Shown: one piece after another, positions 16,224-24,328 of the stretch
Numbering within the stretch: position 1 is the first letter of the stretch
Layout: each line of letters starts with the position of its first letter
DNA from: Planctomycetota bacterium
Lineage (GTDB): Bacteria > Planctomycetota > UBA1135 > UBA2386
NCBI GenBank assembly: GCA_028281765.1
Contig: JANQJF010000050.1
Coordinates: forward strand, 62,001 to 126,000
Direction of reading: 5' to 3'
Length of the DNA stretch: 64,000 nt
Translations under genes and position numbers: made by a program
Notes under the pieces: model-generated
Told to the model about the DNA's origin: nothing
Seen by the model: only the letters and a program-made list of their open reading frames with translations
Databases searched by the model: none

Positions 16224-17236
16224 CAGGTCTCCTCTCGGCGCAGCGCGTCAGCGACGGCGGCCGCGCTCGGGGGGCGGTCTTCGGGGTTCGCGGCCAGGCA
16301 CCGCAGGGCCACATCACGAACGGACCGGCGGACCGGAGCGCGCTCGATGCGCGCGCGAGCCGGGGCGAGCATCGCGCGTGCGGCGAGTTCCAGCACGCGT
16401 GCCTGCCGTGTAGGGCCGCCCGGCGCGACGTACGGTGGGCCGGCGGTGATCAGTTCACAGAGCATCGCACCGAGCGCGAACACGTCGGACCGCGCGTCGA
16501 CGCGGTCGTGTTCGCATCGGGCTTGCTCTGGCGACATGTAGGCCGGCGTGCCCAAGGGCGTGCTTCCACTCGAATGGGCGTGGGAAGACTCGACGGCCTT
16601 GCTCATGCCCCAGTCGACGACCTTGACGTCCCCGGAGTCGAGGAGAACGGCGTTGGACGGCTTCAGGTCGCGATGCACGATGCCATGAAGGTGTGCCGCG
16701 TGCGCTGCACGCGCGACGTCCTGAACCATCGCGAGACACGTGTCGAGCCGGTCCGTGAGAGAGCGCCGGCGTGACCACGCGCGCGACAGCGGTTCGCCGC
16801 GCAGCAGCTCCATCGCGAAGTAGGCGCGCCCTTCGCATTCGCCGAGATCGAAGATCCTGACGACGTTGCCGTGGGGGACGCGCGCCGCGAACCGCGCCTC
16901 TTCCACGAAGCGGCGGGCGATCGATTCCGTGCCGATGTATTCGGTGCGAAGGAACTTGATCGCGACGCTCCGACGGAGTTCGAGGTCGAGTGCCTGCCAG
17001 ACCACGCCGACGCCACCCCGGCCGATCTCTCTCTCGAGGCGGTATCGCGGTCCAAATCGCGCGTCCCTGTCGATCCTGAGTTCGGAGACCGTCGCGAACG
17101 ACGCGATCGCGCTGGCATGCGCGGGATACCGGTCGTGAAGTCGCGCAACTGCGAGTCGTCGCTCCGCCTCCGGCGCGTCGACGGCGGCCAGGAGGAGGGA
17201 TTCGAGACTGTCACTGATAGAGCCAAAAGCCGACAT
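16223..17236 (-). CDS. Soluble Ser/Thr kinase paired with an ECF sigma factor
   Basis: 337-residue Hanks-type kinase without a membrane helix. Glycine loop IGRGGVGVVW, lysine in VAIKFL, catalytic loop HRDLKPSNAVL, metal-binding motif DWG in place of the usual DFG (VVDWGMSKA), and activation segment GTPAYMSPEQ. About 80 residues precede the kinase domain. Start chosen at ATG 17236; the frame extends 14 codons further without supporting signal. It precedes the sigma gene with a one-base overlap and is divergent from the second sigma/kinase operon at 17385. Confidence 0.88.
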   Translation of the reverse strand: MSAFGSISDSLESLLLAAVDAPEAERRLAVARLHDRYPAHASAIASFATVSELRIDRDARFGPRYRLEREIGRGGVGVVWQALDLELRRSVAIKFLRTEYIGTESIARRFVEEARFAARVPHGNVVRIFDLGECEGRAYFAMELLRGEPLSRAWSRRRSLTDRLDTCLAMVQDVARAAHAAHLHGIVHRDLKPSNAVLLDSGDVKVVDWGMSKAVESSHAHSSGSTPLGTPAYMSPEQARCEHDRVDARSDVFALGAMLCELITAGPPYVAPGGPTRQARVLELAARAMLAPARARIERAPVRRSVRDVALRCLAANPEDRPPSAAAVADALRREET

Positions 17237-17384
17237 CGTGGACCGTGGGGGCGTCGGAGCGGGCCGAAAGCGGAGCAAGAATCTCGGCGGCCTCTACAAT
17301 TCGCTCGCTCGCTCCTCTCTCGCCAGCGCGTGAAAAGTTCAGATTTCTCCTCCTCGATCGGTCGTAGGCGGCGCCCTCACCAGC

Positions 17385-18041
17385 GTGACCGAGATCACGT
17401 TCGTCCCCCGGTATCGCATGCCCGATTCGGCTGACTTCCTCGCCGATGTCGAGGCCGCGCGCCACGGCGACGAAGCGGCCAAGAACGCGCTCTTCGACCG
17501 TTTCTATCCCGTCGTGCAGCGCATCGTGCATCGTTCGCTCGCCGCCGAGCTGCGTCCCAATCGGCCGTGGCTGGGAGCGATGTTCAGCACGGGAGACGTC
17601 GTGCAGGAGGTCTTCCTGAGTGTGCTGCGCGATCTCGAATCGTTCGAGGGCGCGACCGAGGGGGCGTTCGTCAACTACCTCGTCGCCGTGACGAAGCATC
17701 GCGTCGTCGACGCGATCCGCTTTCACGAGGCGGTGCGTCGAGACCGGCGTCGCGAGGCCTCGACCGTGCTCGAGATCGACACGCTACCCGATGCGGTCAC
17801 GCCCGCAGACGCGGTCGTCTCCGGAGAAGAAGTCGCACTGTTCTGCTCGGCGCTGGCCGGCTTGCCGCAGCGCGAACAGATCCTGCTTCGCGAGCGTGTC
17901 GAGAGCGGCACCGCGTTTCCGGTCCTTGCCGAGGAGCTCGGGTACCCGTCGGCGGACGCCGCGCGCAAGGCCTTCTACGCCGCGCAGGCCAAGCTCGTCG
18001 TGCGGCTGCGGGAGCTCGGCGTCGATGGAGGGTTGCGCTGA
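17385..18041 (+). CDS. ECF-type sigma factor heading a sigma/kinase/secreted-protein operon
   Basis: Sigma-70 family factor of 218 residues from GTG 17385 (an ATG at 17418 is an equally plausible start, giving 207). Region 2: MFSTGDVVQEVFLSVLRDLESF with AFVNYLVAVTKHRVVDAIRF. Region 4: LPQREQILLRERVESGTAFPVLAEELGYPSADAARKA. The next gene, a kinase, begins one base after its stop. The back-to-back arrangement with the sigma/kinase pair on the other strand suggests duplication or divergent co-regulation; the two sigma proteins are only distantly similar by eye. Confidence 0.87.
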   Translation: MTEITFVPRYRMPDSADFLADVEAARHGDEAAKNALFDRFYPVVQRIVHRSLAAELRPNRPWLGAMFSTGDVVQEVFLSVLRDLESFEGATEGAFVNYLVAVTKHRVVDAIRFHEAVRRDRRREASTVLEIDTLPDAVTPADAVVSGEEVALFCSALAGLPQREQILLRERVESGTAFPVLAEELGYPSADAARKAFYAAQAKLVVRLRELGVDGGLR

Positions 18042-18042
18042 G

Positions 18043-20577
18043 ATGAGCAAGCAGCACACGGACGATCCGGAGCTCCTGCGGCTCGTGTCGCTCGCGCTCG
18101 AGATGCGCGCGGACGGCATCGAACCACCGCTGACGGAGCTGTGTGCGGAGCGGCCGGACCTGATTCCCGCGGTCGCGTCGGCGATCGGCATCGCGAACAA
18201 ACTGCCCGATTTGCAGGTCGCGTCGGCGAACGCCGATCGCTTTGCGCAGCGCGAGCTCGGTGGGCGCTACCGCCTGCTGAAGCGAATCGGCGCGGGTTCC
18301 ATGGGTGTCGTCTATCGGGCCGAGGACCTCGAGCTGCGCCGATCCGTCGCGGTCAAGATCCTGCGTGCCGACCTGTGGCGTGAAGACGAAGCAGCAGCGC
18401 GCTTTGCGCGCGAAGCGGAGTCGCTTGCTGCGGTGCAGCACCGAACCATCGTCACGGTCTTCGACCGAGGCGTGACCGACGATGGTCTGCACTTCCTCGT
18501 CATGGAGCTGCTCGACGGCGTGCCGCTCGGGGATCTCCTCGATCACGCGGGGCGGCTCGCCGGGGAGCGTGGTCGCGTCGATGCGGTGACGGATACCGAC
18601 TGGATCGCGCATTCGCTCGGACCGCACGCGGAACTCGACGGGAGCTACCTTCGCGCGGTGGTGCGCTGGGTCGCGGAGCTGGCACGCGGCCTCGAGGTCG
18701 CGCACGCGGCCGGCGTGCTGCATCGAGACTGCAAGCCGTCCAACGTCTTCATCCGACGCGATGGCACGCCCGTGCTGTTGGATTTCGGAATCGCGGCGCG
18801 GACCGCCGAGGCGACACTCGCGGTGCGGGAGGGCGCACTCGGTACGCCAGCCTACATGGCGCCGGAGGCGATCGAGGGGGCTCGCGAATGCGGTGTCGCT
18901 GCCGACGTCTACGGCCTCGCGGCGACGCTCTACCACCTGCTGACGTTCCAGCCGCCGTATCGCGGCACGCCGACGCAGGTGCTCGCGTTGCTCATGCGGC
19001 GGGACCCACAGCCGGCGTATGTCCTGCGGCCGGGTCTGCCGCGTGATCTTCAGGCGATCCTCGACAGGGGGATGGCGCGGCAGCCCGCAGCTCGCTACCC
19101 GACGCCCGTCGAGTTCGCGGAGGACCTCGAGGCCTTTCTCAAGTATCGACCGGTCGTCGCGCGACCCATCTCGCAGTGGCGACGGCTGTGGCGTCGAGTG
19201 CACCGTTCTCGTGAGTTTCGCGTCGGGATGCTCATCGCGGGCATCGTGCTGCTGATGCTCGGTGGCTTCGCATGGCGGGAATCGGCGTTGGCGGAGGCGC
19301 GGCGCGCATGGCTGGAGTCGTGGTCGCGCGTTCCGCCGACGCTGGTCACGTTGCCGAAGTCGATGCGTATCGCGCCGGACAATCCGCGACGCGAGTCGAT
19401 CGAGCGACTGTTGGATCGCGCGGTCGATACCGGCGCTTTCCGGGTTGCGGCGCACGCGACGCGTGCGATGTTTCGCGTCGACGGCGAAGACTTCGCCGGA
19501 GCGGCGGCCGACATGCAGATCGTGTCCGACGTCACCGGCACTCCCTACGCGAGAGCCTTGGCCGAGGCCTATCGTCGTTTGGCCACAGGCCGCGAACTCG
19601 ATCTCGGGGGGCTGCCTGAGCCGAGCGAATCGACGGATCGATACCTGGCGGCCCTGCACGTGATCCGCGCGGATGTGACGGCTGCTCGGCGTGCCGTCGA
19701 ACTCCTGCAGGATCCCGGCGGAGTGTTCGCGAGCTCGGATCTGTTCCTGCAGGCCGCGTCGCAGGCCGCGGCGCTGACTCGTCCTGGAGCCGAACAGCTC
19801 CGTGCGTTCCGCGAGCTGCACGAGCATGCAATTCGATACGAGCAGACGCTGGGTCGACGTACGGCTTCGACAGCCCTTGCGATCGGGATGGCGTTGGCAG
19901 GCCAGTCGCGAACCGAGGAGGCCCTCGACGCGTTCCGCGATGGTGCCTCTCTCGCGCCCGGGGATGCGACGCTTCGTCTGAACCTCGGCACCGCGTTGCG
20001 CCGCATCGGCGATTCGGCTCGCGCGGCGACGGAGTTGCGCGCGGCCATCGAGTTGCGACCGACCTCCGTGGCTGCACGCGAGGCCTTGGTCCTGGCTCTC
20101 AATGATCTCGGGGACTTCGACGCCGCAGAAGCGGAGATCGAAGCGGCGCCGTATCCGGACACGCCGAAGGGAACGCGGAAGCGAGCCAAGATGCGCGGCA
20201 AGGTCGACCTCGGTCGTGCGATGGCCGCGATGCTGGCCCGCCGCTCGGCCGAGGCGCAGCAGCACGCGATGAATGCGCTGACGCACTTCGTCGAGGCGCG
20301 TGACCCGCACCGAGGCGAGTCCGCGGATCTGTTGATCTCCCGCGCGCTTGCGCGACAGAGCGTCGACGGCGTGTTCGCCGACCTCGCGCGCGCCATCCAT
20401 CGACACCCGACCTCGTGGCGCGACATCCGCAACCTTGCGTCCCTGCTGCCGGATCGCCCGACGGATGATCAGGTGGCCGCGCTTCGCTCCTACCTTCAAG
20501 CACTGTCTCGTCACCTCGCTCCGGCTTCGGCAGAGAACGAAGCGGGATCCACAGACTCGGACTCGACACCCAAGTGA
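18043..20577 (+). CDS. Transmembrane Ser/Thr kinase with TPR-like C-terminal region
   Basis: 844 residues. Kinase domain about residues 75-375: IGAGSMGVVY, VAVKIL, catalytic loop HRDCKPSNVFI, DFGIA and GTPAYMAPEA. An insertion of about 50 residues (LAGERGRVDAVTDTDWIAHS...) lies between the hinge region and the catalytic helix. One membrane helix at about 394-411 (VGMLIAGIVLLMLGGFAW). The remaining 430 residues are helical with TPR-like repeats (EEALDAFRDGASLAPGDATLRLNLGTA; DSARAATELRAAIELRPTSVAAREAL). It follows the sigma gene with a one-base gap and overlaps the next secreted-protein gene by four bases (GTGA), so the three form one operon. Confidence 0.92.
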   Translation: MSKQHTDDPELLRLVSLALEMRADGIEPPLTELCAERPDLIPAVASAIGIANKLPDLQVASANADRFAQRELGGRYRLLKRIGAGSMGVVYRAEDLELRRSVAVKILRADLWREDEAAARFAREAESLAAVQHRTIVTVFDRGVTDDGLHFLVMELLDGVPLGDLLDHAGRLAGERGRVDAVTDTDWIAHSLGPHAELDGSYLRAVVRWVAELARGLEVAHAAGVLHRDCKPSNVFIRRDGTPVLLDFGIAARTAEATLAVREGALGTPAYMAPEAIEGARECGVAADVYGLAATLYHLLTFQPPYRGTPTQVLALLMRRDPQPAYVLRPGLPRDLQAILDRGMARQPAARYPTPVEFAEDLEAFLKYRPVVARPISQWRRLWRRVHRSREFRVGMLIAGIVLLMLGGFAWRESALAEARRAWLESWSRVPPTLVTLPKSMRIAPDNPRRESIERLLDRAVDTGAFRVAAHATRAMFRVDGEDFAGAAADMQIVSDVTGTPYARALAEAYRRLATGRELDLGGLPEPSESTDRYLAALHVIRADVTAARRAVELLQDPGGVFASSDLFLQAASQAAALTRPGAEQLRAFRELHEHAIRYEQTLGRRTASTALAIGMALAGQSRTEEALDAFRDGASLAPGDATLRLNLGTALRRIGDSARAATELRAAIELRPTSVAAREALVLALNDLGDFDAAEAEIEAAPYPDTPKGTRKRAKMRGKVDLGRAMAAMLARRSAEAQQHAMNALTHFVEARDPHRGESADLLISRALARQSVDGVFADLARAIHRHPTSWRDIRNLASLLPDRPTDDQVAALRSYLQALSRHLAPASAENEAGSTDSDSTPK

Positions 20578-20579
20578 TC

Positions 20580-21965
20580 ATGACTTACTCGACCCAACTG
20601 TTCTCGATTGGATGTGTGGCTCTACTCGCTCCCCTCGGCGTCGCGCAACGTGGCGTCTTGACGGGCGTGCCGTCGGCGTACGTGTTCGACGGTGCGACGC
20701 CCGGTTTCGCAGTCAGTGAATTCCACAAAACGTCCGCGGCCGTCCCGAACACGATCTCGCAGAACCCGGTCTCCGTCGTGGCGCCCGACTTCGACCTCGT
20801 GTCGATGTTCGGCGTGGATGCTTGCAACGTGAAGCTCGACGCCATTTCGACCGGCAACGACATGGCGCCGGTCAATCCGAACGGGGAGATCGTGCCGGTC
20901 AATCAGTGGGCCCTCACGACGGTGTCTGTTTCCAATCAGTCGATCGGACAGCCGGGTTCGATCCTGCGCGGTCTCGTCAACGATCCGGCGGTTCCGTCCG
21001 TGGGCTCCGAGATCCTCGGGTTCTATCCCGAAGGCTCGATCCTGCCGCAGTCCCTGCTCGGACAGGCGACGCTCGAGCAGTCGATCACGGACAACGCCAA
21101 TCCCGCCTCGCTCGCGGGATTGGAGACCGTGGCGTTCGATGCGTTCATTCCGGTGATCGAGTTCGTGGCGGGCACGGGGCAGCCGATGTTCCCGGTTACG
21201 ACCCAGTTCTACTTCTCCGTGACACACGCGTCTGCGGCCGCCCTGGGGTGGACCGATGCGCTCGGCAACCCGACCGATGGTGCGACCGTGTTCAACATTT
21301 GGTGGAACGGATCGACCGGGATGTGGTCGGCACCGACGGTGGTCGCGACCGCCGCGGATCTCCACTGCTTCCACGGCGAAGAGGTCGATGCGCTCGGGAT
21401 CACCGACGACGGGGTCGGTCCGATCATCATGTTCTCCACGCAGCAGTTTCCGGGCTCGACGCGTCCGCAGCTCGAGGTGCTGATCGCCGGTGGCGTTCTC
21501 CCGCTGAAGCGACAGAACGGTCAGACGGTCACGGATGGCATCGGCCTGCTTCCAACGGACGACGTGACGGGGTACTGCGCGATCGATCCGGACTTCTTCG
21601 TCGTCTCTCGTGGTATCGGGAGTCCGCTCGCGTCGTTCTTCGACGGGCCGCGTTTGATGTCCGCGAGCAGCTGCCAGACGCACGCCGCGACCGGGGGAGG
21701 AGACATTCTGCACGTCATGATCGGTGGCTGGGGCACGGTGACGCCGCAGCCCGGCAGCCTCCAGCTGTATGCGGCGTTGCCCGACGGGAGCTACCTGATG
21801 TATTCGACCGTGGCGCGTACGGCGACGCAGAACGTGGTGTCGCAGGGAATTCCGATCCCGGCGGTCGCCGCCGGGATCGGCTACCCGATCGGCTTCATCG
21901 GTCTGTTCTTGCCGACGACGCCCGGGGGATTCGCGATCAGCCCCGAGACTTGGATCGCCTTCTGA
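20580..21965 (+). CDS. Secreted protein of unknown function in a sigma/kinase operon
   Basis: 461 residues from the ATG at 20580, which opens a signal peptide (MTYSTQLFSIGCVALLAPLG). A GTG at 20574 overlapping the kinase stop is an alternative start with two more codons. The mature protein is beta-rich and hydroxyl/Gly-rich (FNIWWNGSTGMWSAPTVVATAADLHCFHGEEVDALGI), with four or more cysteines, and I cannot place it in a family. The C-terminal 100 residues (GGGDILHVMIGGWGTVTPQPG ... IGFIGLFLPTTPGGF) have the look of the shared C-terminal modules of this genome. Being coupled to the kinase gene suggests it is a signal, sensor partner or target of that system; this is inference. Confidence 0.78.
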   Translation: MTYSTQLFSIGCVALLAPLGVAQRGVLTGVPSAYVFDGATPGFAVSEFHKTSAAVPNTISQNPVSVVAPDFDLVSMFGVDACNVKLDAISTGNDMAPVNPNGEIVPVNQWALTTVSVSNQSIGQPGSILRGLVNDPAVPSVGSEILGFYPEGSILPQSLLGQATLEQSITDNANPASLAGLETVAFDAFIPVIEFVAGTGQPMFPVTTQFYFSVTHASAAALGWTDALGNPTDGATVFNIWWNGSTGMWSAPTVVATAADLHCFHGEEVDALGITDDGVGPIIMFSTQQFPGSTRPQLEVLIAGGVLPLKRQNGQTVTDGIGLLPTDDVTGYCAIDPDFFVVSRGIGSPLASFFDGPRLMSASSCQTHAATGGGDILHVMIGGWGTVTPQPGSLQLYAALPDGSYLMYSTVARTATQNVVSQGIPIPAVAAGIGYPIGFIGLFLPTTPGGFAISPETWIAF

Positions 21966-21984
21966 TCCGCGGGTGATCGTCTTG

Positions 21985-22015
21985 GGCGGCGCGGGACGAG
22001 ACTCCCGCGCCTGCC
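21985..22015. terminator. Bidirectional hairpin between convergent genes
   Basis: Stem GGC-GGCGCGGG / CCCGCGCC-t-GCC with an eight-base loop ACGAGACT, lying between the stop of the secreted protein (21965) and the stop of the peroxiredoxin gene (22020). Strong stem without a clear T-run. Confidence 0.6.
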
Positions 22016-22019
22016 GGCG

Positions 22020-22766
22020 TCACACGGGCGCGACGAGGTCGGCGAGCTTCGCCGCGATCTCCGGCGCTTCGAACATCGCTTCGCCGTTGATGACGAGGCA
22101 CGGCGCCTGGTCCTTGCCGCCGGCTTCGACGAGCTTGGCCTTGGCGGCCGCGTCTTCGCTGACGTTGTGCACGGCGATCGAGTCGCGCAGCTTCAGGTTG
22201 TCGACCGCGAGCAGCGCCTTGCGCGACGGGCCGCAGCTCGACTTCACGAACAGCTGCGTGCCGGCCGGGACGCCTTCGCCCTTCGGCATGCTGCCACCAC
22301 CCGTGTTGATCTTCTCACACTCGGCCGCGAGGTCGCCGATCTCACGCGCCCCCGGGGGGCCGACGGCGACCGAGTAGCGGACGATGCCTTCCTTGTCGAT
22401 GATCACCGTCGCGCGGTCGGTGATGCCGGCCTCCGCGAGGAAGAGACCGAACGAATCGGCCATCGCACCCTTCGGGTGGAAGTCGGCGAGCAGCGGGAAC
22501 GAGACCCCGCCACAGTCCTTGGCAGCCCAGTTTGCGTGGCTGAACGCGCTGTCGATGCTGACACCCAAGACTTGGGTGTCGGCGGCGCGGAAGCGCTCGA
22601 GAAGAGCTTCCGTCGCCGGGACTTCATTGGTTCAAGTGGGGGTCCAGTCGAGCGGGTAGAAGAGCAACATCACGTTGCATTTGCCCTTGAATGAGCTGAG
22701 TTTGATCTTCCGATCGAACTGGTCGCCCAGCTCGAAATCGGGTGCGGGTTGGCCGACTTGGGTCAT
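22020..22766 (-). CDS. Peroxiredoxin-glutaredoxin fusion, candidate selenoprotein (TGA at 22632-22634 read as Sec)
   Basis: 248-residue thiol-peroxidase fusion if codon 45, TGA, is read as selenocysteine. The ATG at 22766 has GGAG nine bases upstream. Residues 1-160 are an AhpC/TSA-type peroxiredoxin: GQPAPDFELGDQF, VMLLFYPLDWTPT, then TGA, then TNEVPATEALLERF, LGVSIDSAFSHANWA and ATVIIDKEGIVRY. The family motif is PxxxTxxC, and the TGA stands exactly at the peroxidatic cysteine (P-L-D-W-T-P-T-U). Residues about 175-248 are a glutaredoxin-like domain (TQLFVKSSCGPSRKALLAV, QAPCLVINGE) with a single-cysteine CGPS site. It would reduce hydroperoxides, with the attached glutaredoxin domain as reductant. 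Last gene of a minus-strand cluster with a glycosylase and a second candidate selenoprotein. Sec at this site in peroxiredoxins is known from other bacteria. Confidence 0.9.
22584..22617 (-). promoter_or_regulatory. Candidate SECIS stem-loop (peroxiredoxin)
   Basis: On the minus strand, downstream of the TGA: GGCG-ac-GGAA-GCTC-loop TTCTC-GAGC-gc-TTCC-g-CGCC. The apical loop starts 29 bases after the TGA. The loop lacks the G that many bacterial SECIS loops have near their start; a smaller alternative is CCG-GCGA-CGG with its loop 16 bases after the TGA. Which one forms cannot be decided by eye. Confidence 0.45.
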
Positions 22767-22831
22767 GGTTTCGATCTCCGAGTGATGAGGGGCGAGTAGG
22801 TAAACCGAACCGGCCCCCGGTTTCGAGGGTC

Positions 22832-23347
22832 CTACCGAGATTCGGCCCATTCCGCGACCTCGCGCCAGGCCGCGAGTTTTCGATCGCGCGGAATCGACGC
22901 GTTGGCGGGGCTCGTCGACGGCAGGTAGCCGATGTGAAGACGCTCGAGATCGTCACCGAGAATGGGCACGACGTGCCGCCGGAACAGCTCCTCCGACTTC
23001 CGGCCGTTGCAGAAGATCGCCCGGATCCGGGGGCATCGTCTCAGCAGGCCGGACACGTCGTTGGGCTCGACGTCGCGCATCGTCGCGTCCGCGCTCAGCT
23101 CGCGGTGGCAGCGGTGGGCGGCGTCCCACAGCGCGACGCCGCTGCGCGCGAGGATGCGGAGTCGCTCGGCGTAGGGTCGGTCGCGGCCCGCGCCGAACAG
23201 CTCACCCATGAACGGCCAGAACTGGTTCTGCGGGTGGGCGTAGTACTCCTTTTGCGCGAGCGACTTGACGCTCGGCATCGAGCCGAGGATGAGGACCCGG
23301 GCGGATCGGTCGGCGACCGGCGGGAAGCTCTCGATCTTGTCGGTCAT
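22832..23347 (-). CDS. DNA-deoxyinosine (hypoxanthine) glycosylase-like protein, UDG superfamily
   Basis: 171-residue cytoplasmic protein of the uracil-DNA-glycosylase superfamily, most like family 6 (HDG), which removes hypoxanthine arising from adenine deamination. Motif 1 is LGSMPSVKSLAQKEYYAHPQNQFW; the C-terminal active-site region is LPSTSPANA; FCNGRKSEELF fits the central beta-sheet core. It starts four bases after the stop of the upstream HMA gene and 66 bases before the peroxiredoxin start, so the three are probably co-transcribed. A base-excision enzyme between two redox genes suggests an oxidative or nitrosative stress cluster; that link is inference. Confidence 0.88.
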   Translation of the reverse strand: MTDKIESFPPVADRSARVLILGSMPSVKSLAQKEYYAHPQNQFWPFMGELFGAGRDRPYAERLRILARSGVALWDAAHRCHRELSADATMRDVEPNDVSGLLRRCPRIRAIFCNGRKSEELFRRHVVPILGDDLERLHIGYLPSTSPANASIPRDRKLAAWREVAEWAESR

Positions 23348-23351
23348 CCGG

Positions 23352-24194
23352 TCAGCGGACGGCCGCGAGCAATTCGGCGAGCGCGCTCGTAGTCGTGGCG
23401 AGCGCGCCGAAGCGCGCGTGTGTGTTCGCGCGCTTCGGTCGGCCGTGAGTTTCGTCGGCGATGCGGCGCGCGGTGACTGCGACTTGCTCGAGAGTCCTGC
23501 AATAGTCCGCGATGAACTCGCGATCGAGGAACGTGGCGATCCGTTCGTGTGCGTCGGTGTGGTAGTGCAGCTTGTCCCTCTCGGTCAGGCCGGCTGTCGC
23601 CTGCCGTGCGATGGCCAGAGCGTCCTGCGTCGATCGACTCGCGGTGATCTCGAAGCCGCGGGCAGAGGTCAGATTCGTGTGTGCGTCGAGGCGCGTGAAC
23701 ATATCGAGCAGGAGCGGATCCGTGGCGAGCATCGTATCGTCCGGCGTGCGCACCAGATCACGCAGCGTCGCGAGCGCGCCGAGCACGTGCCGAATCGCGG
23801 TGCGGTGCGGCCCGTCGTCGAGCTTGCGGCACGCGTCACTGCGCAGGATTTCCTTCCGGGCGTAGCTCCGCGTCAGTCGCAGCGCTTCATCCGTGAGCTG
23901 CTCGACGTCTCGGTAGCAGAGCAGCACGCGCGCGCCGAACGGCTTCAGCAGGTCGTCGAGCTTCTTGGTGTCGAGTCGGACGGTCGGTCGGCACGTGATC
24001 GTCGCGCGATCCCGCGCCTTCAAGTCGATGTCGGCGCTCTCGACACCTGGAAGCTCCAAGAGGGCCGCCCGGGCCTTCTTCGATGGTGGGGTTCAAAGGC
24101 GGAGGCCTTGGTGTAGGCAGACGGTCCAGGAGACGGGAGGTGGGTGCTCTTGGGGGGCGAGGAGGAGGGCGGGGAGGAGCAGACTGGGGAGCAT
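23352..24194 (-). CDS. Exported HMA-domain protein, candidate selenoprotein (TGA at 24093-24095 read as Sec)
   Basis: A simple frame search gives only 235 residues from TTG 24059, which would cut off the first strand and half of helix 1 of an HMA fold. Continuing upstream in the same frame there is one TGA (codon 34) and then open frame to an ATG at 24194. It begins with a hydrophobic signal-like segment (MLPSLLLPALLLAP), then strand VSWTVCLHQGLRL, then TGA-TPP, helix SKKARAALLELPGV, strands ESADIDLKARDRATITC and VRLDTKKLDDLLKPFGARV. The TGA lies 16 residues before the Gly of PGV, the exact offset of the first CxxC cysteine in HMA domains. The second cysteine is replaced by proline. The C-terminal 190 residues are helical, of unknown function (HYHTDAHERIATFLDREFIADYC). 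Total 280 residues. A SECIS-like hairpin follows the TGA. The alternative, a TTG start, leaves a broken domain. Confidence 0.68.
24058..24080 (-). promoter_or_regulatory. Candidate bacterial SECIS hairpin (exported HMA protein)
   Basis: Minus-strand stem AAGA-a-GGCC / GGCC-c-TCTT around the five-base loop CGGGC; only one mismatch. The loop starts 22 bases after the TGA and has G at position two, closely resembling the CGTGC loop of the hairpin at 10952-10968. Confidence 0.6.
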
Positions 24195-24328
24195 CGGTGC
24201 GGACAAGAATACGGGGTTGTGGATCGCCGACACACCAAGCGCCAGGGCTCCGGAGAATCTTGCGGTGTTCTGCCGACGGTCACCGGAAATCGTGCAAGCC
24301 TGCGCGTGTCTCGGGAGAATCCTCCTGC

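Noticed and set aside
23352..24059. Start of the HMA-type gene at TTG 24059
   Set aside because: It would remove strand 1 and half of helix 1 of the HMA fold, and the upstream in-frame sequence completes the domain with a single TGA and an ATG; the longer form is preferred though not proven.
10797..24194. Reassignment of TGA to a standard amino acid in this genome instead of Sec
   Set aside because: TGA is used as a normal stop in many genes here, including ATGA, GTGA and TTGA overlaps in the Pho and Mod operons, so it cannot be generally recoded.
10797..24194. All three TGA genes as ordinary pseudogenes
   Set aside because: Each has only one interruption, always TGA and always at a functional cysteine position, with the downstream frame intact; random decay would not produce this pattern three times.
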